NCBI RefSeq assembly: GCF_036884655.1
Contig: NC_088335.1
Coordinates: forward strand, 42,216,501-42,280,500
Reading direction: 5' to 3'
Length of the DNA stretch: 64,000 bases
DNA from: Musa acuminata AAA Group
Taxonomy: Eukaryota; Streptophyta; Magnoliopsida; Zingiberales; Musaceae
Part shown: piece by piece, positions 1 to 15,400 of the stretch
Layout: the number at the start of each line of letters is the position of its first letter
Position numbering within the stretch: position 1 is the stretch's first letter
The notes under the pieces: model-generated
What the model was told of the DNA's origin: nothing
What the model saw: only the letters and a program-made list of their open reading frames with translations
Databases searched by the model: none
Translations under genes and position numbers: made by a program

Positions 1-469
1 CCAATTGAGAAAATAATTAATAATGATGTAGAGGACTTATCCATGTTTTAAGAACATTCTGGTTCAACTTTATTGGAGATTGACATTTGTACTGAGGATC
101 TGAAAGGTTTTGAGTTAAAACTTCTAGATGGCCTCTTAAAACCCGTACCGACTGATATGCCTGTTATTTAATACCTTGCTCCAGGATACTACCCAAGCAG
201 TCTATGCAATTCCTTTTTCTTTAATGCATGAATTCTTTATTAAATTTGATTTTCTTTGGATAGTTATATTAATCTGTGGATTGACAGCCTTCTGATCAAG
301 ATCATGGCATGTCTTTAAGATTTGTTTGATTTCTTTAGTTATTCTGTTACATCATTTATCTGAAAGAAAGATAACTTATATAATTTAGAAATATGTAATG
401 GAGCATGGCAATTTTGCAGTCTTTCATTTATGAATCCTCTGGTTTTTTGCGTGTACCTTGATGATGCAG
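1..469 (+). other. Left-edge sequence, probably intron of the SABRE-like gene
   Basis: No exon of the SABRE family is recognisable here. The stretch ends in a pyrimidine-rich tract and a CAG acceptor at 467-469, so it is best read as the intron before the first exon in the window. In frame 1, positions 1-210 read as protein-like sequence broken by two stops (TAA at about 49 and 169). I do not recognise that peptide; it could be chance or a gene relic. Confidence 0.5.
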
Positions 470-3400
470 GGATGCTTGCAATCCTCTCATCTTTCTGCAA
501 GTAACACTGTAAGTAAGAGACTTGAACTACATGCAGAACTTGGTGAATTTCATTTCGACACCGCCGATGCATATCAGAAATCTTTGGATAAAAATTTAGC
601 AGCTATAGAAACTATCTCAGGCTCATTGGTGCATATTGAGCAAATGAATCTTGATTTGGGTCACAGAGAAACAGAATCACATGATGAGCATGATCTTAAG
701 AGGTTGAAGTTGGTTCTTGCTGTTGATATGACTGGTATGGGAATATTCTTTGGATTTAAGCATGTTGAATCACTTATGAAGACCATAATGTCCTTCAAGG
801 AAGTGCTAAAAGGTTTGTCTTCTTCCAGCAAAAAAATGGCTAAAGATAAGGTTGCTCATTCTTCTAAGAAAGAGACTGCAAAAGGGATAAACATTGTGAA
901 ACTTAGTCTTGAAAAGTGTTCCATTAAATATTTTGGTGATACCAGTCTAGAAGATATGACCGTTGCAGACCCCAAACGTGTTAATTTTGGTTCTCAGGGT
1001 GGTGAAGTTATAATAAGTGTTTCCGCTGATGGGAAACCTCGTAAAGCAAGCATAACATCCATAAGGCTCAATGATTGCCAGCATTTGAAATTCTCAATGT
1101 CTCTTGAGATCTCACATCTCAGATTTGTCTTCAACAAGGAAAAGCATTCCATGCAGATTGAAGTCAATAGAACTAGGTCATTCTACTATGAATATCCAGA
1201 AGAACAGAATCCTGGTATAGAAGTGACACTGCTCGATATGCAGAAAGCAAAGTTTGTGCGACGTTCAGGTGGCCTTAACGACACTGCTTTGTGTTCTCTT
1301 TTAAATGTGACTGATTTATCAGTCAGGTGGGAGCCTGATGTTCATTTAGCACTACTTGAATTTGTTACAAGTTTGAAATCTCTGCTTCATAACCAGAAGC
1401 TCCATGGTTCTGATAGCCAGATGAAGGAAGAATCCCTTGATACAGTGTCAGTACCACAAAGGGAAATAACTTCTGATCAAGCCTCAACTGAAAAACAACA
1501 TAAAAAACGAGAATCAGTTTTTGCCGTTGATGTCGAAATGTTGAAAATATCAGCTGGGCTAGCAGATGGTGTGGAAACAATAATTCATGTGCAGTCCATC
1601 TTCTCTGAGAATGCAAAAATAGGTGTTTTATTTGAGGAAGTTATGGTTTCTTTTAATGAAGCCAGAATACTTAAAAGTAGTCGTTTGCAGATCTCCCGTG
1701 TCCCAGTATCTGTCATGCATAATATGCAAGATTCAAAATCACAGATGGTCACCACATGGGATTGGGTAATTCAAAGTCCTGATATCTACATCTGCATGCC
1801 TTACAGGTTGCAGTTACGTGCCATTGATGATGCAGTTGAAGATACATTGCGATGTATAAAACTCATTAATGCTGCTAAGACAGACCTCATATTTCCTGGA
1901 AAGAAGCATAGCACCAGAAAAGCTAAGACTAAATCCACAACTTTAAGATCAGTGAGATTACTGATCCGCAAAATAACTGTGGAAATCGAGGAAGAACCCA
2001 TCCAGGGCTGGCTTGATGAACATTACCAGTTAATGAAGAAGGAAGTTTGTGAAGCAGCTGTTAGGTTGAAGTTTCTTGATGATCTTCTTTCCAGTATAAC
2101 TTCAAGTAGTCAGGAACCGAATGCACTGGGTTCTGAAAAGAAGATTCTTTACAAAGAAATTGAAATTGATGCATCTGATGTTTCATCTGTTGAACGTTTG
2201 CGAACGGAGATTCATAAGAAGGTCTTCCAATCATATTACGAGGCATGCCAAAAAATAGTCATCTCAGAAAGATTAGGTGAAACCACCAGAGGCTTTCAAT
2301 CTGGGTTTAAACCAAGTATTAATAGAGCTTCTCTCATGTCACTATGTGCTAGAGAACTTGACGTGACTCTGACAGAGATCGATAAGGGCAATGTTGGAAT
2401 TGTTGAGTTTATAAAAAGGACTGATCCTGTATGCTCAGACAAAGATATACCTTTCTCCCGGTTGTATGGAAGAGATTTTGTTTTAAGTGCAGGATCCTTG
2501 TTAGTGCAAATAAGAGATTATACATACCCAATCTTTTGTGGAAGTTCTGGTAAATGTCAAGGACGTGTTGTAATAGCTCAACAGGTAAACTGAAAAATTG
2601 TTAATTTTTTAATCCATGAAGCAAATATCCTCTTATTTCATGTTTATACACAATGGAATGCTTTATGAGTGTACTGTTGACCAATAACTGTCAAGTTTTT
2701 CTCTTCTTCTTTTATAACCTTTTATGTTCTTTTTCTTTATTCAGGGTTAGATATGCTAAGTAGAACCTATCTTAAATAATAATGGGTAATATTATGGAAA
2801 TATTTTTTTCAAATATTTCCTGGATATTTCTTAGCATTTTCTACAACTTGGAGCTTCCTGCGTGAAGTTCAAATCATTCCAACTGCTGCCTTTACTGGTC
2901 TGTTTGAGAATTAACAGATTGGAATGGATCATTCACTATGTAATTGATTAAAACATATTGTTATGTAAATTTTGTTATAAAAATGCAGTATTTGTTCTAA
3001 AAATATTTTTTTTCATTATAACCTTAAATAGTAGATATTGTAAATTCTGTATCTCAATCTGAAAGTCAGTTGTTTATATTTATCAAATGCAGTAGATATT
3101 GTTTATTAATTTTCATTACCTGTATAATTATGTAAACAGTTGTACAACTTAGTTTTAATTATTTTTGGAATATTAGACTGATAATATAAGAAGGCTTAGT
3201 CGTGCATGTTCTTACTATCTTCATTTGTGTGATGTCTAATTTGAGATGATAATTTCTACAATGTTTTGGCAATTGATGAAGTCTCAATAACACTGATAAG
3301 TGACATCTTAACTGCGGAGCTAACCCTCTTTTTTCTTTTTACTATAGGCGACTAGTTTTCAGCCACAAATACTACAAGATGTTTTTGTAGGGAGATGGTG

Positions 3401-6400
3401 GAAGGTACGTATGATGCGTTCAGCTAGTGGTACAACTCCTGCAAATAAAGTGTACCTTGATCTGCCAATAAGTTTTGAAAAAGGGGAAGTATCTTTTGGA
3501 GTGGGACATGAACCTGTTTTAGCTGATATCAGCTATGCGTTCACGGTTGCTCTCCGTAGAGCTAATCTAGGAACTAGGAGTTGCCCTGATCAATACGAAG
3601 TAACTTCACAAGTTCCAGCTGTTGATCCATCAGTACAAGAGCTGCCTAAGAAAGAACGCAGCTTACCATGGTGGGATGACATGAGGTACTATATTCATGG
3701 GAAAATTACTTTATCATTTACTGAGACTAGATGGTTTATCCTTGGTACAAGTGACCCTTATGAGAAACTAGATAAATTGGAAATAGTTTCTGCAAACATG
3801 GAAATACAGCAGAGAGATGGATACATAGGCCTTTCTGCAAGGGAATTTAAGGTTTACTTGAGCAGTCTACAATGTCTGACGGACAGTTTCAGCTTAAAGC
3901 CTCCATCACATGTCTGTGGTCCTTTTCTGTTCTCTTCTACTTTTCTTTTAGAAGTATCCATGGAGTGGGGATGTGACTCTGGTAATCCACTTGATCATTA
4001 TCTCCATTCACTTCCTGTTGAAGGAAAACCACGGACGAAAGTCTATGATCCCTTTCGCTCAACCTCCCTTTCACTGAAGTGGAACTTCTTGCTGAATGGC
4101 TCTCAAATTACTGATAACAAACTTGCTTCCTCTAATGATGTGGAGAAGAAATCAGATGGATCAACAAGTGAATCTTCTCAAAAGTTGGCAGTTAAGTCCA
4201 TTGATTCCCCAACTGTGAGCTTTAGTGCAAATGACCTTGTTTGGTTATCCAAGTTCTGTACTCTTAATTACCTTCCTCCTAACAAAATAAGAATTTTCTC
4301 ACGGTGTCCACGTTTTGGTGTTCCAAGAGTTGCCAGGTCTGGTAATTTGTCACTGGACAGGGTTATGACTGAATTTTTTCTCCGCCTTGATACTACACCT
4401 TTTTGCATCCGTCATACACCTTTAAGAGATGATGATCCTGCTAATGGCTTGGCAGTTAAAACAGCAAAGTTGAAATTTGAAATCTGTTTTAGTCGTGGTA
4501 AGCAGCAATTTACTTTTGATTGCAAGCGTGAACCTCTTGATCTTGTTTATCAGGGTGTTGATATTCACATGCTAATGGTGTGTCTAGACCAAATAAATGA
4601 AGTTTCTATTGCCCAAGATATTAAAACAGCACAGAGGAGTTCAAGAAGTGAACCGTTGGATAAGCTAGGTAATGAGAACTGTGACTATGGTTGCAAAGAC
4701 AAGAAAAAAGATGATGCTTTTCTTTTACACTCTGACTATTTCACTGTACGAAGACAAACTTCAAAGGCTGATCCAACAAGGCTATTAGCATGGCAAGCAT
4801 ATGACAGAAAAGATCTTGAAGTGACCTCTGTGATAGCTGAAGTTGAAAAAGGAAGTGAAAGTGATCATACACAATCCGATCTTATTGATGATGATGGATT
4901 TAATGTAGTAGTTGCTGACAATTGTCAGCGTGTATTTGTTTATGGCCTTAAGATCTTGTGGACACTGGAAAACAGAATTGCTATTACGTCCTTGGCAGGT
5001 GGAATATCAAAGGCATTTGCACGTCCAAAACCTTCTCCTTCTAAACAGTATGCCCAAAGAAAATTACTTGAGAGACAACAAATAACAGATGAGACTGATC
5101 TGCCTTCTGAAGAAGCCGTCGATTCTGTGCCTTGTATTTCTCCTAGTGAAAGTTCTACTTCAGTGCAGCATGAAAAGAATCAGGGACAAGATTCATCTCT
5201 TTCTACGTCGTCTTCTGCTGTGACTGGTATGTCAGAGAAGAAAATTTTCTTTCAGCTTCTAAATTCTTATATTTGGCACATACCCTTGTGTTTTTAGACT
5301 TTGACCACTAAAAGCTACTATTAAGTTCATCACACATGTTGTTGCAGGACTCCTGGATTCAGTGCATAAATGTTAATTATTGAAAGACTGCTCTCTTTGA
5401 TTGCATAACATTAGCATCCTCCTATGATTATTTTTAGTAGTCCACATCCCCACGATTTACCCATAACTGATGTATTGAATTTTTTGTTACTTTGGAAACC
5501 CCAAGTGAGGCTTGCTTGTTGCCCCGTTGGTAATTCTGAGACAGTGGCTTTGAAGTGGAAGTGCTTTTCCACTATGTATAGTGATGAGCTATATGTTAAA
5601 TTCTAGAGTTACTTTCATGAGGAATGCACAAATTACTAACTTTTATTTGCCTCCAGTGAAGCAAGAAAATGATTGTGACACTGATGAGGAGGGTACATGC
5701 CACTTCATGGTCAATGTTATCCAGCCTCAGTTCAATCTGCACTCGGAAGAAGCCAAAGTAAGCATGTTTCTAAATGCACTTTACCTATAATCATGACATA
5801 ACAAAAACATGGTAAATTTGTTAAGAAATTATATTTGATCAAAGTTTTTCTAAATTTTATTCTATTAAATATAAAAATGGAGCATATTTTCTTGCTTTTC
5901 TTTTCTCTTCTGTATGTTCTAGTTTCTCTTATGCTCGATGCCTTAGGGCATCTATTAATTTTTTCAAAATATTAGAATATTCAGATCCCTTTCTTTTGTC
6001 ATTATTTTAGATAATAGTTGAAAAACTGTGACATGATCTACACATCTGTATTATATTTCAATATTTTCTTATGGAGAGAAATAAGTTTTCAGAGAAACAA
6101 GCTGCAAAACCGAGGATGCAAACTGGAGTTTTTTTACTCCGTTCCATGTCTTCATTGAAAGCATACCACTTATTGAAGAGCCCAAAGACTGATTCCCCAA
6201 CTAAATTTCTAAGATAGAACTCTTTTAGTTCTGAACAACAGTGTAGGTATATCTTGTCATAGGACTTCATTGTATAAATACAGCAAAGCTACCATGATAG
6301 AAGTTTTAAATTATTGGGAGTCACGCTTAAGGTAACCTAAAATTCATTAGCTGGATCTGGGGATATGAATCAGAGAATCAAATTTGTATAATCTCCTTCC

Positions 6401-9400
6401 TCCTTTCCTTCTTTCTTCTCTTTCGCCTCTTCCTTCTTCTTGCTCATTTATTCTTTTTTTCTCTGACAAATGGAATCAAGAAAAATATTGGGGATCCCAC
6501 TTTTTTGGGGAGTGTTCAGTTAAACTTTGTCTGAGCACTATCAGGATTTCTATTAAACTGGCTTCAAGAGGATGCTGCTCATGACATACTCATTAAGCTT
6601 GTATGCTAGAGGAGTGACAATTATTAATCTTGTTGTCTGTATATCTGTTTGATGACAGAAATTGTTAGAATTGGGTCTATGGCTTATGCATTCTTTATTC
6701 ATCAGAGTGAAAATTTTATTACTTTTTTTTCACTAATTTTCCTTTACTGGAAATTGATTTATGGAAATGTATTGCTAACTTGAATTTAATCTCATCCATA
6801 TAACAGGGTAGGTTTCTGCTTGCTGCTGCCAGTGGCCGTGTCTTAGCTCGTTCATTTCGCGCAGTTTTACATGTTGGCCATGACATAATAGAGCACGCCC
6901 TTAGCACCAGCAATGTGGTGATTCCTGATAATGTGCCTGAAATGACGTGGAAAAGAATGGAGCTATCTATGATGCTTGAGAATGTTCAAGCCCATGTTGC
7001 ACCTACAGATATTGATCCAGGTGCTGGAATTCAGTGGTTGCCTAAAATTATTAAGGGCTCACCTAATGTAAAACGCACTGGTCCTTTACTGGAGAGAGTG
7101 TTTATGCCCTGTCAAATGTACTTCCAGTACACACAGTACAAAGGTGGAACTTCTGAACTCAAGGTAGATTAAAACTGTTATGCTGAGTCTTTCAATCATG
7201 ACAACATTGGTTGTTTATTTTGGCATGAGCCTACTGGATTACTAAATTAATTTTTTTTACTATGTGGTGTTGCAGGTCAAACCATTAAAAGAGCTAACTT
7301 TCAACTCTCCTAACATTACTGCAGAAATGACATCATGCCAGTTCCGGGTTATGCTGGATGTGCTAACCAATCTTCTTTTCGCCAGGCTTCCTAAGTAATT
7401 TATCTTTGATTGCTTCTATGATTTCGCCATACTTCTGTCAATTGTATCTGTAATTATATCAAAACAGTAGTCTAATTGCTTGATATAAATAGTGGTTATA
7501 GCCTTCTAGGTACCTTAAGTCCCTTTTCAAAATAAATACTTTTGATTATTGTCATTGCATGACATTTTAATTGGAAAAGCCTCCACACTCAATTTTAACC
7601 CTGTTAACCTTAGAACAAAATGAGTTGACTGCTCGATTCTTTCTATTTGTATAGGTACCTAGAAGATTATATAGGAAAAGTTTCTTAAACAACAGTATTA
7701 TAAATGACTTTTTTAAAACTTTAGATTCTGCATTTCTGATATTTTTCAGAATGCAATTTCTGGTCTGATTTTCTGTCTTTTTCTTTTTTGAGTGTTTACA
7801 GTATGTGGATTGGTTATGTTGTCCATTGTGCATTACAATTAGTATGCACATGCATCATTCAAAAAATTGTTTCTTGTTCATTCTTCATGGAACTTCTTTT
7901 GTGGCTGCTACAGGTGAGGTGTAACACCCCTGATCAGTCCCACATTAGAAGTGGACAAGATTAAGATTGGCTTATAAGGGTCTGATGAGTATACTAGTAT
8001 CAACTTCAGCTTAAACATTTTGGTCAATGGTTTAGACCAAATGAAGTTGAGAGGCCGGTTAACCTATCAGGCCTAGGCCATGAAATGAGGTCCATATATG
8101 AAAATATGGTACAAGCCTATAGTTTGACTGATCAAGATGTCTAATCTCTGGGGAGATCTATATCTCCTACTCTTTTCTTTTTTTTAAATGATGTCCTTGC
8201 TAGGAGCCTAGGGTCATTTATTTAATGGCTCATTTATAATCTCATGCCTTTATTATTAATGCTATATCAGTTTCACATCCAGCATTTTCTGTTTAATGTT
8301 TAAATTTCAAACCAACACTAGAAGACTGTAAGAACAAGACAAAAAAATAGGATTTTACTCTTAGAAGTGGTTTTACTTAATCTTTTAGCTTGTTCCATTT
8401 TGTAGTTGGCATTTCATGCAACATACATCTCATTCCTCTTTTAGAAGCTAACAATATAAACATTGGTGCCTGATGATTCAATTTGAGACTTTTTGTCTTC
8501 CAGGCCTCCTAAAAGTAGTCACTCATGTCCCTCTGATGACAATGAAGACAGTGAAGATGAAGCTGATGAATTAGTTCCTGAGGGTGTGGAAGAGGTAGAT
8601 CTTGCAAGGATCAATCTTGAACAAAAGAGGAGGGAACGTAAATTGCTCCTCGGTGACATTAAGACCCTAACAACTGCTACTGATATATCTGATGGCACAG
8701 ATCTATCTCTAGAAAATGGTGATTTGTGGATGGTTGTAGGTGGAAAATCAACACTGGTAGGATCTTAACACCACTATTTGGAAAGCATTCTCTCAACACG
8801 ACCTTAACATGATTAATGTTCAGTTTTTGCTCATGCAATGCATAGAGTTCACAAAATATTAGTACATGAGAACCAAAAGATCTGAATCATATTAATGATA
8901 ATTTTAGTGTGATACCCTAATTAATATGTTTTTATTTAGATTCCTAAGAATGTCTTCTTTGGTCATAATTGTGCATACTTGGGACTATTGCCGATGATGA
9001 TAATTAATTGAATCACTTCCACATCGTCGACAAATTTCATAAGTCATAGTTATTATACTGTCATAACTTATAAATATATTGATCAGCTTGAACTTGCAAT
9101 TTCATACCTATTGGTTCATTAGGATATCTGTCTCTTATGATCATAATTTAGTGATGTAGTTGATATCATGCTCAGGTGCAAGGACTGGAGAAAGAGCAGG
9201 GTAACATACGTAAGGCTATTAAGGAAGCTTCTTCTACACTGAGGTCAGTTTTGCAGGAAGCTGCCCAACTAAGATTAATGGAGAAAGAGAAGACCAAAAG
9301 CCCTTCATGTGCTTTAAGGGTTTCCGTTAAAATCAATAAGGTGGCATGGAGTATGCTTGCAGATGATAAACCTTTTGCTGAAGCTGAAATTAACGAAATG

Positions 9401-12400
9401 GTGAGTATTGTTCTTTAACTGCATGTGTTTGTTCTCACAGGTAAAAAAAAAAAAAAAACATTTTCTACGTCTTCACGTATGGTGAAAAGGGTTTTCCAAA
9501 TTTCAGTTTTCTGGTTCATAACCTATTGGAACTGATTCACACGTATGAGTCTTTGGATAACCCATGTCACCTCTGGTCATCCTATTAGACTTTGTATGTT
9601 GTGTGTGGACCTGGTAAGGATGTGAGATCAAGGATTAAGTTCTGAAAGCAATTAGGGACTGTTGAAATGCTATTATTTGTGTTATAATGCCTGACCCCAG
9701 CTTGTGCTTCAGAGTAAATAAAAAGATCCTGGTGCCTTTAGGTCTTTGCCATGAAAGGCAAATTTTTAAGGAAAACTTGAGAGGAGGTGGTGCAAGGAGT
9801 GGGTTTCCTTTTCTCCTTTGTTGACCTCTCTTTGGCATTGATGCAAGGGGAAAAGGCAAGGTAGAGCAGCAAGATGTTGCAAGCTCATAATATAGAGTTC
9901 TTGGGAGTTGAAATTGTCCTTTGTGAAGCCCTAATTTGAAGGCATGAGATATTTAACTCATAGATTAAAAATTTCACAGTAAATTGGGTGATATGTGTTG
10001 GTACAATGCCAATATCACTACCAAATTGTACCATTTGAAGATATATTTCTTTTGTTTTAGTGATCAATATTGGTACTGTAGCAGTTTGTGTGTAACAATC
10101 AAATTATGGTTCTTGACCTCTCGTACATGTATTTAATCCTTGATCAAGATTGCTTGGTAATGAAAAAAAAAAACAACCAAAACTGTTTCTATAGGACACC
10201 TATATTCTTTTTTATTTTTAATGTGGTTAATTATACTGTATTCTTTAATTATATTTTCTATTTGTATCCCCGTTAACAACCATAATGCTAGTGAATTTCA
10301 ACTGCATCAAACTATAGAATTGCATATTCTGGTTTTTCTTATTGTTTGTCTGGTTATCAGATTTATGGAAGCAAAATTTATGTTTATGCCATGGAACTTA
10401 TGTTCAACTCTTGTTGATAACTTGACATCACCAATTTTATTGAGTTTTAAAAATGGATATAAAATTGGTTAAATCCAAGTTGTTTAAGAGTAAAATAGGC
10501 CTAAAAGTCCTGATAGTTGAATTATTCTTCTATTAACATGGTTCATGAGGACCGTATCCAAGTTTCCAAAAGTAAGTGGCTATACTTTTCTAGTCAATGC
10601 CATTAAGCATCAACTCGTGAAAACGTTGCATTCTAATTTCATAGTCTGAAACAGATCTCTATTTTGGCATTTATGTTATCTGAACTTCTTTACAGATATA
10701 TGATTTTGATCGTGATTACAAGGACATTGGTATTGCTCAATTCACTACAAGGTCATTTGTGGTTAGGAACTGTGTCCCTAACGCCAAATCTGATATGCTT
10801 CTATCCGCTTGGAATGCACCTCCAGAATGGGGCAAGTAAGACAGTAAACCTTTTTCTTGTGTATGTCGTTTGAATTTGTGTTGGTGATAACTAGTGTAAT
10901 TTTCGTATGGTTCAGACTTCAGATTGCATCTCACACCATGTAGAATCTGTAGGTCCAATGCTTTGGAGATCAGTAATATAATTTCAACTCGATTTTATGG
11001 CTTACTAGCTTACTGCATGTTTGCCTTTTCCAGTTGGAAGTCCTTAGCACTTAAGGGAAAAGCCCTTACCTTCTCAAACCAGGTGATTGGCCATTCTTTG
11101 CCCGGTTGGGGATGAGTATGCTAACTTCCCCTTGGACATCCTTGGGGGACCCATTAAGGATTGGCCAGGCTTGGGGAAAGGGAGGGATTCCTAGGGTTAA
11201 AAAAATCCAATATTCTCTTGGGAGCCTTCTACTTCTCTCATAGCAAAGTAGCACCTGCTATGAGTTGTGAATTTTAGCGATCAAGGGTTTCATCTCCTCT
11301 TCCAACTTGACTATCCTTTTAAATGAATCTCTTGGGAGTTGGTTTCATACTAATAGACCTAATAGTATGATACTTGGTGCCCATAATTTTCATGTGGACG
11401 CACCCATATCATTAATCATATGGTGCAACTTGCTAAAACACATGGATTTGATGAAGGATTTGTTCCTGATTGCATTTGTGCAACATCCTCTCTACTGTAT
11501 GCAAATAGCATACCATTTTGTTCCATGGAGATTTTAATGGAATAGTGGACATCTTGAACTACCTTCCTTTTGAGTCCATCTCTCTAATATCCAACAAATA
11601 TCCACATATGCAGCACTCATGTAAAGAACAATCCTTCTAAGGGATCTCATTAACCAACATCCTGGTTTGTCTTCTTAATATTCGCATTGCCTATCTTGAT
11701 TCTCCTTCATTCATCTGCTCGGTGACAAGCTGACTGGATTTCCTCGATCAGAATGCGTAATTAACGGCTCTCCAGATGCACCTGGACTGTATTAATATAG
11801 CAAATTTACGTTTCTAGCTGCCTCTTATTACATGTAATCATCACTCTAGCAAATTGAGTCATCAAGAGAAGAGACATTTGTTTTGATAGGTTGGTACATC
11901 GTCAGTTGGAATGCCTTATCATATTTAAAGATTGGAGTGCCTAGTGATTATTAATTCATAGAAATTTATTAGTACCCTCCTATGTTAATAGCTGTGAAGG
12001 CTATTCAGTAGTATTTGAGAGGTTTGGAAAAGTTCCTTAAGAATTTCCCATTTAAGGGACTAGAAAATCTCTAGGGTGACTTGTACCTGGCTAGACTCAT
12101 GGAAAAGCACCATCCACCATGAATCCCGGATTTCTTGGACTGTGTCTTCTCAACTGCAAACAGAACTGATTCACATCCAGAGGCACAATTGGTCCAATCG
12201 TACACTTCCATTATATTGCTTTCCTCTTACTTACATGTCATAATCAGCATTAAGATATGGCAGGAAACCGGCACAGTGATACTCTATTGTTGTGTTGTTT
12301 CCCTGATATCGGAGTTTCTACTTCAAAAATATTGGTCTCCTCCAGTGATGGAAATAGATAAGGTGTCTATGAATTTGAAACAGATCTATTCATGCACAAT

Positions 12401-15400
12401 GCACATCTCCATTCCTAGATGTTATCGAGTCAATGGTGTCTTTTCAATCTCGTATAACTTAATCAATTTCAGTAGTTTGTCATCCATCTGCCCTCTCAAG
12501 CTATGGAAAATTCCAACCCAGGATTGCCACTAAAGATATTTTGTAGCCAAAGGTTTGTTGTGCACCATATGTTGTGTCTTCTATTGTAAACCAACAAAAA
12601 TTGTTGGCTGCCTTCGGAGCAATGGTCCTTTACTCATGCGGCTTAGCCATGTAGGTATCTAGTTTTTAATCCCTCAACATCTGTGGATCCTCAGAAAACT
12701 TATGGATGCTTGAGCTCTTTAAAAATCCCTGAAGATTTCCTACCAGCATATACAAGGACTGTTCTGCAATAGCCTCTGGAAGGAAGGTTTTACAGAATCC
12801 TCAAATATTACATCTGGTATCATATGCCCCTTGCAGCATTAATGCCTCTCTCTGTATTGTTCTTGCATTGATTGTACTAGCCAAATAAATTCTACTTGTC
12901 TTCCATACCTTAATTCCCCTCCCAGTACCTCCTTCCCTTCTTTGAGCTTTTCTTTTCTATCAGTTTAATCCTGTGGTCTTTTGTGTAAATCTTGTTGCAT
13001 TTTGCCCCATGCCTTCTTTGCAATGTGCATATGCGTATGTAGAGACAAACAGAGAAAAGAAGTGTTGCATATCTTTGTTGTAGTCTAACTGCATTTTGTG
13101 ATTAAAGCCCATAATTTCGACAGTTCTATTTCTGTTCTTCAATATTTATATTTGAGTCGATATGTGATGAACAATTTCTGAGATTACATGATTGAAGAGT
13201 CAAAGGTATTAAAATACATACTTTCGGTTTAGTTGGTTCAGTATATTATGGTATAGAAATTCGTTTCGTTCTTCTTGCTTCTGATTCTGTGCATAGGATC
13301 CACTTTAATTGGACTTTTCATACTCTGTAAACATGGTGCTAAATTTGGAATTTTATCATGACATGCATGTTTTAAGCAAGCAAGTAGATTGGTATCTGCA
13401 CCAATCTTTATCAAGACTTCATCAGTAGATGATTATATTTCTTCCTGTACTTGATATTGCTTTTAATTTAGTTCAATTATCAACTGGTGTTTAGTAGAGT
13501 ATGATTATTATCTTCTCCAACAATCCTGCTTTTAACTTTAGCAACTTGACCACAGACGAGTTATGCTTCGTGTCAACGCAAAACAAGGAGCTCCAAAGGA
13601 TGGCAAATCTCCTATTGAACTTTTTCAGGTTCACTTCAAAGCTTAAGCAACTGGTGCTTTTGTTGTGTTCTAGTCTGTTAACTATGCAAAATTTATCTTG
13701 AAAACCAAGTGGTTCTTTTAAACATAAAAACTTTGGTGAATGATAAGACTTGAATATGATGGACAATTTGCATTATTGATATAGAAAGCTTTTATGGTAT
13801 CCTAAGAAACTGGCTATAGGTTATTACAATTCAGTCAGCTTGCAGCATTGCACATGCATCCAAAGTTCACGTCCTTGAATGCTTATGCCATGGGCCATCT
13901 CCTGTGACATCATTTTAAGATAGCTGGTGATGTCCATTCTATTGCATCAGCACTCAGAGACAACTGCATGAGATAAGATTGGCAGCTTTACTGTCATTAC
14001 CTTAAGAAGGAAAAGCATAATATATAAATTTTATAAATTTATAAATTTCTTGTGGTCTTATCATCATAACATAATCAGTTTATAAATTTCTTGTGATCTT
14101 ATCATCATTAATGGGCATCCAATGCACGAGGCTCCCAGCAATACTAAATCTGGGGGGTTATAATTTATACAGCTTTGCCTCTTCAAGCAGAATTCCTGTC
14201 TATGTGATTTGAACTTTAATTATGTCCAGGTTGCAAAGGGCTGTGATATTAGGACTCACCCTCATATAACTCATTGTAATATATCAAAAACATTAACAAA
14301 ATATAAAAGACAATGAGTTAAATATGATAAAAAACAAGTTGCAAATGTTGTCTAAGATATTGTCTAATCCATAATACAAAACTGTTGTGTGGTAATTTGG
14401 GATCCCTATCTCAAGATGGGATTTAGATCTTCGAAGGTTAATTTAATCAAAATCGTAAGATTTGGCTCCTTCAATCATAAGATGCTGACAAGATTGCTCA
14501 CCGCAGGTTATAAGGTTCGCTTCACTTGACCCAATAATTTACCAAGACAATGTTAGAAACTTAGTATATGCACGTTAAGTGTGCTTTGAATTAGAAGCCC
14601 ATGAGGACCTGATCTGAGTTCTGATAATTTTGAGAAAAAAAATTTAATATTTTAAGAGGTCTGTGGTGTTACATACGCTTGGTTTGCTCATAAGACTTTT
14701 GTTTAGGGTCTCAGTTGTCTTGGTCTACAGGGACCTTTAATGTTATATTAGCAGCAATGCTCTCCTACTGTCTACCTTGTCTGAAACTCTGAATAGTGAA
14801 AATTGATCTTTCTTTGCCTGTGGATTTTAAGATTTTTTAACTATGTCTTGTCTGTGATGGCACACCATATTTCATATCATTCTTATTGCTTTTGATGATT
14901 TTAAGACATTGACTCTAATCTCTCTAACTAGCGAGGTCCTTGTACTGATGGTCTGCCAAATTTTAGTGTTGAATTGCTGTCTGATAATTTCTTCGATTAA
15001 CTACTATAAAATAATTTATTCTGATTTACTTTACAGACATGCACTATTTCGATTTACACAAAATTGGATATCTGATACATATCAGTGCATTTTGTCTGCT
15101 AGTTTATTAAAGGATCTATTTGAATGCAATATACTTGATTGAAATCATTTCCCGTGTTGTCATTGTACTGATGCATAGCAATTGTAGGTAGATATCTATC
15201 CATTGAGGATACATTTGACTGAAACAATGTATAATATGATGTGGGAGTATATTTTTCCCGAAGAAGAACAAGATTCATCAAAACGACAGGTCAGTTAAGC
15301 ATCAAGTTTTTGAAGTCTTTTCTGTTCCATCTGTTCTCTCATGCCTCCATCTTGTTTCATGAATGTAAAGGAAGTTTGGAAAGTTTCAACAACTGCTGGC

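Noticed and set aside
458..469. Apparent start codon of the SABRE frame
   Set aside because: It is a TTG followed by ATGs that lie before the acceptor CAG, inside the intron. The exon begins at 470.
7395..8503. Possible SINE or tRNA-derived repeat in the SABRE intron
   Set aside because: No A/B-box promoter or tRNA-like head. The TG...CA-type ends and 5-bp duplications identify it as an LTR.
12135..12533. 132-codon open frame in the SABRE intron
   Set aside because: No family resemblance and not flanked by usable splice sites in phase. The intron must be removed to join the conserved SABRE exons.
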